Source of the DNA: Planctomycetota bacterium
GTDB taxonomy: Bacteria > Planctomycetota > UBA1135 > UBA2386
Direction: 5' to 3'
Assembly: GCA_947455805.1 (NCBI GenBank)
Contig: CANGSN010000163.1
Location: 1-6,927, forward strand
DNA: 6,927 nt
Shown: positions 1-6,927 of the stretch, in pieces
Numbering within the stretch: the stretch's first letter is position 1
Layout: each line of letters begins with the position of its first letter
Translations under genes and position numbers: made by a program
The notes under the pieces: model-generated
Told to the model about the DNA's origin: nothing
The model's input: only the letters and a program-made list of their open reading frames with translations
The model's database searches: none

Positions 1-92
1 AGCCGCGGCGCGGGCCGCGCGCAGTGCCTTGGCGGGGATCAGGCCACGAGCGCACGCTTGCTGCGCCGCGGCCGTTCGGCCAGCATCCGCCG

Positions 93-2036
<1,944 letters not shown>

Positions 2037-2076
2037 GGCTCGCGCGTCCCTTCGGCGGGCTTCCCCTCGGCACGCG
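2037..2076. other. Short convergent intergenic gap
   Basis: Forty bases between the uup stop and the peroxidase stop. CGCGT (2043-2047) can pair with ACGCG (2072-2076) around a 24-base loop that holds a small CCC/GGG stem, which could serve both converging transcripts. There is no T-run on either strand, so an intrinsic terminator is not supported. Confidence 0.2.
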
Positions 2077-3090
2077 TCACTTCGGAACGGCCGGCGGCGT
2101 CCACGCGACGTTGCCGCTCAGCGACTCGAGGAACGCGACCAGCTGGTCGATCTCCTGCTCGGTCAGCTTGCGATCCACGAGCGTCGGGTCCTTGTGCGGA
2201 TTGGCGAGCCCGCCCGACGCCATCAGCGCCACCGCTTCCTTCAGCGTCTTCACGCTGCCGTCGTGGAAGTAGGGCGCCGTCTTGGCGACGTCGCGCAGCG
2301 TCGGCGTCTTGAACTGGCCGGTGCGCGCCTTGTCGTTGAACGACTTGTCGCTCGCCGCGCCGATGTCCGGCGTCTCGGCGCTCATGCCGATGCCGACGTT
2401 GTGGAAGCCGCGGTTGGTGAACAGCGGCGGCAGGTGGCACATGGCGCAGCCGGCCTTGCCGACGAACAGGTTCATGCCGGCCTTGGCGTCGGCGCTGAGC
2501 GCGTCCTCCTTGCCGGCCTTGTAGCGGTCGTAGGCCGAGTCGCCGCTGCGCAGCGTGCGCAGGAACGACGCCAGCGCCTGGACGATGGTCTTCGCGCTCG
2601 GCGGCGCCTGGAACGCCTCCTGGAACGCCTTCACGTAGTCGGGCACCGCGGCGAGGCGCGCCGAGACCTCCTCGGGCTTGCCACCGATCTGCGCCTTCCA
2701 GGCGGCCCCGACGTTGCCCTCGAGCGACGTCGCGCGGCCATCCCAGTAGAGGCGATCGAGGTAGCCGACGTTTAGCATCGTCGGCGAGTTGCGCGTGTTG
2801 GTCTTGCCGTCGTCCTTCGGCGACAGCGCGCGGCCGTCGGTGAACGCCTGCTCGGGCAGGTGGCAGTTGCTGCACGCCATCGTGCCGGTGCCGGACAAGC
2901 GCGCGTCGAAGAACAGCTGCTTGCCGAGTTCGACCTTGGCCAGCGTGACCGGATTGTCCGGGTTGGTCACCAGCTGGACGTCTTCCAGGCCCAGCGGCGC
3001 CTTCAGTGGATCGACCTTGGCCTGGGCCGGCTCCGACGAGCAGGCGGCGAACAGCGACAGAACGGACAGCGACAACAGCAGGCGGCGCAT
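2077..3090 (-). CDS. Dihaem cytochrome c peroxidase / MauG family lipoprotein
   Basis: A 337-residue exported protein of the CCP_MauG family, which reduces hydrogen peroxide with electrons from small cytochromes or carries out related haem oxidations in the periplasm. Visible: n-region MRR, hydrophobic stretch to residue 16 and Cys17 in LFAAC, an imperfect lipobox (Phe at -3), so probably lipid-anchored. Two haem c sites: CSNCH (73-77, the peroxidatic haem position in the family) and CAMCH (215-219, the electron-transfer haem). Family motifs: NSPTMLN (101-107), YWDGRATSLE (115-124), FHNVGIG (229-235), FKTPTLRDV (260-268) and PYFHDG (273-278). Met290 in EAVALM sits where the family has the Met ligand of the high-potential haem. 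Oddities: no His in the loop after haem 1, and Gln134 where a catalytic Glu is usual, so true peroxidase activity is uncertain. Start: an upstream in-frame ATG at 3165 exists, but ATG 3090 has AGGAG five bases upstream and gives a proper signal peptide. Same strand as, and 91 bp downstream of, the coiled-coil gene. Confidence 0.9.
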   Translation of the reverse strand: MRRLLLSLSVLSLFAACSSEPAQAKVDPLKAPLGLEDVQLVTNPDNPVTLAKVELGKQLFFDARLSGTGTMACSNCHLPEQAFTDGRALSPKDDGKTNTRNSPTMLNVGYLDRLYWDGRATSLEGNVGAAWKAQIGGKPEEVSARLAAVPDYVKAFQEAFQAPPSAKTIVQALASFLRTLRSGDSAYDRYKAGKEDALSADAKAGMNLFVGKAGCAMCHLPPLFTNRGFHNVGIGMSAETPDIGAASDKSFNDKARTGQFKTPTLRDVAKTAPYFHDGSVKTLKEAVALMASGGLANPHKDPTLVDRKLTEQEIDQLVAFLESLSGNVAWTPPAVPK

Positions 3091-3095
3091 GAAGA

Positions 3096-3100
3096 CTCCT
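3096..3100 (-). promoter_or_regulatory. Shine-Dalgarno site of the peroxidase gene
   Basis: AGGAG on the minus strand, five bases before the ATG at 3090. It decides between this start and the in-frame ATG at 3165, whose extra 25 residues would bury the signal peptide. Confidence 0.75.
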
Positions 3101-3139
3101 GGACGCGTAGGGTTCGGCCACGCATTGGAGCCTCGGGTT

Positions 3140-3155
3140 CGCTGGGGTGCCAGCG
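3140..3155 (-). other. Small GC hairpin between two minus-strand genes
   Basis: CGCTGG and CCAGCG form a perfect 6-bp stem around a 4-base loop, in the 91-bp gap between the coiled-coil gene and the peroxidase gene. A second stem, GCGGC/GCCGC with a 3-base loop (3166-3178), lies just past the upstream gene's stop. Neither is followed by a T-run, so they are not convincing intrinsic terminators. They could attenuate readthrough or stabilise a transcript end, or be chance in GC-rich DNA. Confidence 0.25.
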
Positions 3156-3181
3156 CTAGTTGCACGCGGCCATGCCGCCGT

Positions 3182-3739
3182 TCAGCGCAGGCGGCGCAGC
3201 TGGCGGATGACGCGCAGGTAGCGGCGGTCCTTGGTCAGCTCGTAGGCGATCTGCGCGTCGGCCAGCAGATCGCCGGCCGGCACGACGCCGCGGGCGACGC
3301 CGATCACCGGGTCGAACACCGGCGCTTGCGGCGCTCGGGCTGGGGACGCGGTGGCGTCCGCCGGCTTGTCGGCCCGCCGCGCCGAAGCTTCGAGCACCTG
3401 GATCTCGCGCGCCTTCTTCGCCGCGCGCTGTTCGAGTTCGCGTTCGCGGTTCTGCAGCGCCAGCTTCTCGGCCGCGGCCTTCTCGGCCTGCTCGATCGCG
3501 CCGATCGTCAGCCCGTCCTTCTCGACCTTGCTGACGGAGGCCTTCGGCAGCCGCAGCTCGCCGCCGACGACGCGCAGCACATACATGCCGTCGGCCTCTT
3601 CCAGCAGCACGCCCTCGACGAAGTTCGGGGTGCTGGCCTGGTTCGCGGGGGTGTTGGAGGCCTCGGCCAACCAGAACTTGTCGGCCTTCGCCGGGAGCGC
3701 GAACAGCAACGCGCACGCAGTCAGGGGGAGGAAGCGCAT
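3182..3739 (-). CDS. Secreted coiled-coil protein of unknown function
   Basis: A 185-residue product not recognised as a named family. Residues 1-19 are a signal peptide (MRFLPLTACALLFALPAKA, cleavage before Asp20). Residues 41-73 (VEGVLLEEADGMYVLRVVGG, then LRLPKASVSKVE) read as a short beta-rich, SH3-like module of the type 'G-x-V-x-E-x-D-x-Y-x-L-x-V-x-x-G-x-x-x-L-P-K'; I have seen such modules in secreted planctomycetal proteins, but assigning the fold is inference. Residues 82-122 are Ala/Glu/Lys/Arg-rich and almost certainly a helical coiled coil. A Pro/Ala-rich linker (125-141) leads to a C-terminal segment (142-185) with a likely amphipathic helix (ADAQIAYELTKDRRYLRVIR) and a basic end. 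Start: ATG 3739 gives a clean signal peptide; the frame extends to 3925 upstream, but that part is Arg-rich and overlaps the divergent gene. No clear Shine-Dalgarno. It may share a transcript with the downstream peroxidase gene. Confidence 0.72.
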   Translation of the reverse strand: MRFLPLTACALLFALPAKADKFWLAEASNTPANQASTPNFVEGVLLEEADGMYVLRVVGGELRLPKASVSKVEKDGLTIGAIEQAEKAAAEKLALQNRERELEQRAAKKAREIQVLEASARRADKPADATASPARAPQAPVFDPVIGVARGVVPAGDLLADAQIAYELTKDRRYLRVIRQLRRLR

Positions 3740-3760
3740 GACCCAAGGGTAGCACGCCGT

Positions 3761-3801
3761 GGTCCACGAGGTCGGCGACGGCGCGCGGCAGCGGGTGGAC
3801 C
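3761..3801. promoter_or_regulatory. Inverted repeat in the divergent intergenic gap
   Basis: GGTCCAC (3761-3767) and GTGGACC (3795-3801) are perfect 7-base inverted arms 27 bases apart, centred in the 77-bp gap between two divergent genes. The left arm is also part of a nine-base palindrome GTGG-T-CCAC (3759-3767). The position suits an operator controlling both directions, but no -35/-10 pair is recognisable and chance occurrence in GC-rich DNA is quite possible. Confidence 0.25.
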
Positions 3802-3805
3802 GCGC

Positions 3806-3810
3806 AGGAA
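3806..3810 (+). promoter_or_regulatory. Shine-Dalgarno site favouring a GTG start
   Basis: AGGAA lies six bases before GTG 3817 and 24 bases before ATG 3835. The spacing fits the GTG, so this site is the reason for choosing the GTG start of the large secreted protein. Confidence 0.5.
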
Positions 3811-3816
3811 CGGCCG

Positions 3817-6800
3817 GTGACACTGCGCGCACGCATGCGCGCCCTCCTCGTCCCGTTGCTGCTCGGCAGCTTCGTCTCCGCCCAGGATCCCGCAGCCGGC
3901 GAACGCCTGTTCGACGGCAGCACACTGCGCGGTTGGCGCGGCGATCCGGCGATCTGGAACGTGCAGGACGGCGCCATCACCGGCTCGTCGGTCGGGCAGA
4001 AGGTCGCTGCCAACACGTTCCTCGTGCTCGACGGCCGCGAAGTCGGCGACTTCGTGCTGACCTGCGAAGTGCGCCTGTCCGGCGACAACAACAGCGGCGT
4101 GCAGTACCGCAGCCGCGAACTGCCGGGGCCGGGCTTCCGCGTCGCCGGGCCGCAGTGCGATTGGCACCCGGCCCCTGAGTTCACGGCGATGCTCTACGAC
4201 GAGCAGGGCGACGGCATCGTCGCGCGCGCGGGCCAGATGGTGCAGCGCCGCGATGGCGGTGCACGCCAGCTCGGCGCGATCGCGCGGCCGATCGCGCGTT
4301 CGCTCGACACCTGGCATCGGCTGCGCATCGTCGCCATGGGCGGGCTGTGCTGGCACGAAGTCGACGGCGTCGTCGTCACCGCGATCGACGACGTGCGTGC
4401 TCTGGCGCCGCGGCGCGGGGTGCTGGCGCTGCAGCTGCACGCTGGCGCGCCGATGACGGTCGCGTTCCGCGGGCTCGTGCTCGAGGAGTTCGCCGATGCG
4501 GCGGCGATGGCCAACGTGGTGCCGGTGCCGCCTGCGGTCGCCGCCCTGCAGAAGCTCGCTGCGCAACCGACGGCGGCCGAGACGGCGCTGCCGCGCTGGA
4601 TCTGGGATCGCAGTGCCGAAGCCGAGGAGGAAGTGTTCTTCCGCCGCAACTTCGAGCTCGGCAAGGACGCGAGCGACGCGCAGCTGGTCGTCAGCTGCGA
4701 CAACCATTGCCGCGTCTACCTGAACGGCGAACAGGTCGGCAGCAGCGACGCGTGGGAGACGCCGCTGCGCGTCGACGTGACGAAGCACCTGCGCCAGGGT
4801 GCGAACGTGCTCGCCGTGCACGGTTGGAACGACGGCGGGCCAGCGGGTCTCGCCGCGCGTTTGTCGTGGCGCGTCGACGGCAGCGACCAGGAACTCGTCA
4901 CCGACGCGACGTGGCTCTGCAGTGACGACGACCCCGACGGCTGGAACACGCCGACGTTCGCTGGCGACGGCTGGCAGCCGGCGACGGTGCTGTTCCCGGT
5001 CGGTGGCCGCCGCGCCCCGTGGACCGGGCAGGTGTCGTTCGAGGCGTTCACCGGCGGCGGCGATCCGTTCGCAGCGCAGCTGGCGGTGCCGTTCGCCGAG
5101 GTCGAAGCCGTCGGCGCTGGCGACTCGGCGTCGCTGCCGGTGCGGCAGCTGTTCGCGGTGCCGCGCGCGCTCGGCTCGTGGGTGTCGCTGGCGAAGGCGC
5201 CGAACGGCGATCTCTACGCCGGTGCCCAAGGCGGCGGGCTCTACCGCATCACGCCGGCGAAGCAGCTCGGTGAGCCGACGCAGGTGGTCAAGGTGCCGGT
5301 GGAGCTCGGCGGCGCGCACGGCCTGCTGTGGGCGTTCGACGCGCTCTACGCTGTCGTCAACGAGCAGGACCCCGGCCTCTACCGCCTGCGCGACCGCGAC
5401 GGCGACGGCATGCTCGACCAGAAGGAGCTGCTGCAGGCGTTCGACGGGCGCGGCGAACACGGCCCGCACTCGGTCGTCATAGCACCCGACGGCGAGCATC
5501 TGCTGGTCGTCGCCGGCAACCAGACCAAGCTGCCGCCGCTGGCGAAGAGCCGCGTGCGCACCGATTGGGCCGAGGATCGGCTGCTGCCGCGGCTCGACGA
5601 TCCGAACCCGTACTGGGAAGGCCACTCGCCGCCCGGTGGTTGGGTCTGCCAGTGCGATCGCAACGGCAAGCAGTTCGAACTGCTGACCTGCGGCTTCCGC
5701 AATCCGTACGACCTCGTCGTGCTGACCGGCGGGCGGGTGCTGACCTACGACTCCGACATGGAGTGGGACCTCGGCACGCCGTGGTACCGGCCGACGCGGG
5801 TGCTCGAAGTGATCCCCGGCGTCGACTACGGCTGGCGCATCGGCAGCGCCAAGTGGCCGGCCGACTATCCGGAGTGCCCGCCGGCGTGGATGGACGTCGG
5901 CCCAGGCTCGCCGACCGGCATGGCGCGCTGCGGCGACGGCTTCGTCATGCTCGACTGGACGTTCGGTGTGCTCTACCGGGCCGACGGCGTGTCCGGCGCG
6001 TGTCGGCCTGCTCTCCGCGGCGCGCCGTGGCCGGTTGCGGACCTTGCAGACGGTTACATCGTCACGGGCGGGCGTGGGCTGCCGTCGCGCCTCCTGCAGA
6101 TCGAGCCAGAACTCTGGTCGCAGGCGTCGTGGATGCCGCCATCGGTGTTGCTTGCTGAGGCTGAACCTCTGTCGTGGGGCGTCTGGTGGCTGTTGGCGAA
6201 CATGGATCCCGCGGCGCAGCGCGCGGAGGTCATTGCTGCAATCTCCGCCAAGGAGCCGCGGAGGCGGCTGGCGGGGCTCGTCGCGCTGGCGCGCACAGGC
6301 ACCGCGAGCGACTTGCCGCAGGTGCTCGATGGGCTTGGCGCGTTGCCGTTCGCGAGCCTGGAGGGAACAGAGCCACAGATCGCCTGGTTGCGCGCGCATG
6401 CCCTGGGACTCATGCGCCTCGGCCCGGCGAACGAAGCGCAGCGAGCGCTGGTCGCGCAGCGGCTGCTGCCGCTGTTTCCGACCGGCAACGAGCGCGTCGA
6501 CCAGGACCTGTGCGAACTGCTCGCCTACGTCGACGCACCCGGCCTGCTCGACAAGGCGGTGCCGCTGCTCGCCGAACTGCGCCCGTCGCCGGTGCCGGCG
6601 TGGGCCAGCATCCAGGAAGGCAGCGACGTCTATGGCAGCCAGTACAGCGGCGTGATCGCGGCGATGGCGAAGTCGATGCCGCCGATCGGGCAGCTGGCGA
6701 TCGCCGACGCGCTGCGCATCGTCAAGCACGGCTGGACGCTGGTGCAGCGCCGCACCTACTTCACGTTCCTGCAGCAAGCGCGCACGCGGAAGGGCGGTGC

Positions 6801-6927
6801 CAGCTACGACGGCTTCGTCAAGCGCATCGTCGACGCCGCGTTCGCCACGTGCACGCCGGCCGAGCAGCGCGAACTCGCCGAACTGGTCGGCGCCGCCAAG
6901 GCCGATGCACCGGCGGTGCTGGCGCTG
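3817..6927 (+). CDS. Secreted DUF1080 + beta-propeller dehydrogenase-like fusion protein, 3' truncated by window
   Basis: One uninterrupted frame of 1037 codons with no stop before the window ends. Residues 1-22 are a signal peptide (cleavage VSA|QD). Residues 29-225 are a 3-keto-disaccharide hydrolase (DUF1080) domain: LFDGSTLRGW (31-40), NNSGVQYRS (91-99), DTWHRLRIVA (164-173), VDG (182-184), LALQLHAG (203-210). Residues 261-395 look like a galactose-binding/GH2-like jelly roll (WIWD, VYLNGEQVG, WNDGGPAG). Residues 445-765 are a sorbosone/glucose-dehydrogenase-like beta-propeller of the planctomycete-verrucomicrobial type: an EF-hand-like loop (526-537), EHGPHSV (547-553), GFRNPYD (626-632), SDMEWDLGTPWYRPTRV (646-662), DYGW (670-673). 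Residues 780-1037 are helical and HEAT-like. Proteins with this propeller and repeats often end in a CxxCH haem domain; none is seen here, so if present it lies beyond the edge. Likely role (inference): extracytoplasmic oxidation and/or cleavage of glycosides. Start: GTG 3817 has AGGAA at six bases; ATG 3835 is the alternative and also leaves a signal peptide. Confidence 0.88.
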   Translation, partial: MTLRARMRALLVPLLLGSFVSAQDPAAGERLFDGSTLRGWRGDPAIWNVQDGAITGSSVGQKVAANTFLVLDGREVGDFVLTCEVRLSGDNNSGVQYRSRELPGPGFRVAGPQCDWHPAPEFTAMLYDEQGDGIVARAGQMVQRRDGGARQLGAIARPIARSLDTWHRLRIVAMGGLCWHEVDGVVVTAIDDVRALAPRRGVLALQLHAGAPMTVAFRGLVLEEFADAAAMANVVPVPPAVAALQKLAAQPTAAETALPRWIWDRSAEAEEEVFFRRNFELGKDASDAQLVVSCDNHCRVYLNGEQVGSSDAWETPLRVDVTKHLRQGANVLAVHGWNDGGPAGLAARLSWRVDGSDQELVTDATWLCSDDDPDGWNTPTFAGDGWQPATVLFPVGGRRAPWTGQVSFEAFTGGGDPFAAQLAVPFAEVEAVGAGDSASLPVRQLFAVPRALGSWVSLAKAPNGDLYAGAQGGGLYRITPAKQLGEPTQVVKVPVELGGAHGLLWAFDALYAVVNEQDPGLYRLRDRDGDGMLDQKELLQAFDGRGEHGPHSVVIAPDGEHLLVVAGNQTKLPPLAKSRVRTDWAEDRLLPRLDDPNPYWEGHSPPGGWVCQCDRNGKQFELLTCGFRNPYDLVVLTGGRVLTYDSDMEWDLGTPWYRPTRVLEVIPGVDYGWRIGSAKWPADYPECPPAWMDVGPGSPTGMARCGDGFVMLDWTFGVLYRADGVSGACRPALRGAPWPVADLADGYIVTGGRGLPSRLLQIEPELWSQASWMPPSVLLAEAEPLSWGVWWLLANMDPAAQRAEVIAAISAKEPRRRLAGLVALARTGTASDLPQVLDGLGALPFASLEGTEPQIAWLRAHALGLMRLGPANEAQRALVAQRLLPLFPTGNERVDQDLCELLAYVDAPGLLDKAVPLLAELRPSPVPAWASIQEGSDVYGSQYSGVIAAMAKSMPPIGQLAIADALRIVKHGWTLVQRRTYFTFLQQARTRKGGASYDGFVKRIVDAAFATCTPAEQRELAELVGAAKADAPAVLAL

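Noticed and set aside
1..92. Possible end of an upstream plus-strand gene or start of a minus-strand gene
   Set aside because: Frames here are open, including one plus frame that stops at 103-105 inside uup, but the stretch is too short and has no recognisable motif, start or ribosome site to support a call.
2037..2076. Bidirectional intrinsic terminator between uup and the peroxidase
   Set aside because: The only stem is five base pairs with a 24-base loop and no T-run on either strand.
5647..5655. CQC (residues 611-613) in the propeller as a possible haem site
   Set aside because: Spacing is C-x-C and no CxxCH follows. No haem c motif occurs in the visible part of this protein.
3721..6777. 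A 1018-codon open frame on the minus strand
   Set aside because: It is antisense to the multidomain protein. Its translation is rich in Arg, His and Ala with no domain motifs or signal peptide. Strong G/C third-position bias removes stops from the antisense frame, while the forward frame carries many recognisable family motifs.

Overview
The window is very GC-rich coding DNA, roughly 70% by eye, with strong G/C preference at third codon positions. It looks like chromosomal sequence from an uncultured or little-studied member of the Planctomycetota (or another lineage of the PVC superphylum). The main reason is the last gene. It joins a 3-keto-disaccharide hydrolase (DUF1080) domain, a galactose-binding-like module, a sorbosone-dehydrogenase-like beta-propeller and a helical-repeat region, an architecture typical of the large secreted proteins of that group. 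The lineage call is an inference from protein style, not from a marker gene.

Layout: (1) 93-2036 (+) encodes a complete Uup-type ABC-F ATPase, a cytosolic ribosome/DNA-associated protein. (2) 2077-3090 (-) is convergent with it and encodes a dihaem cytochrome c peroxidase/MauG-family protein with a lipoprotein-like signal peptide. (3) 3182-3739 (-) lies 91 bp upstream of the peroxidase on the same strand and encodes a small secreted protein of unknown function with a short beta module and a coiled coil. (4) From 3817 (+), divergent from (3), runs a giant secreted multidomain protein that is still open at the right edge (at least 1037 residues). It produces a continuous forward reading frame with no stop, so it is easily missed by a caller that demands a stop codon. 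The long ORF antisense to it is a shadow.

How they may work together: the three extracytoplasmic products (peroxidase, coiled-coil protein, multidomain protein) share a theme of redox and carbohydrate work outside the cytoplasm. The divergent 77-bp gap at 3740-3816 could coordinate their expression. Uup is a housekeeping neighbour with no evident functional link. I see no tRNA, rRNA, CRISPR array, insertion sequence or phage gene. No gene-free stretch exceeds about 100 bp. The most interesting points are the oxidoreductase/3-keto-hydrolase fusion, the unusual active-site surroundings of the peroxidase, and a local codon-usage shift inside the large gene.
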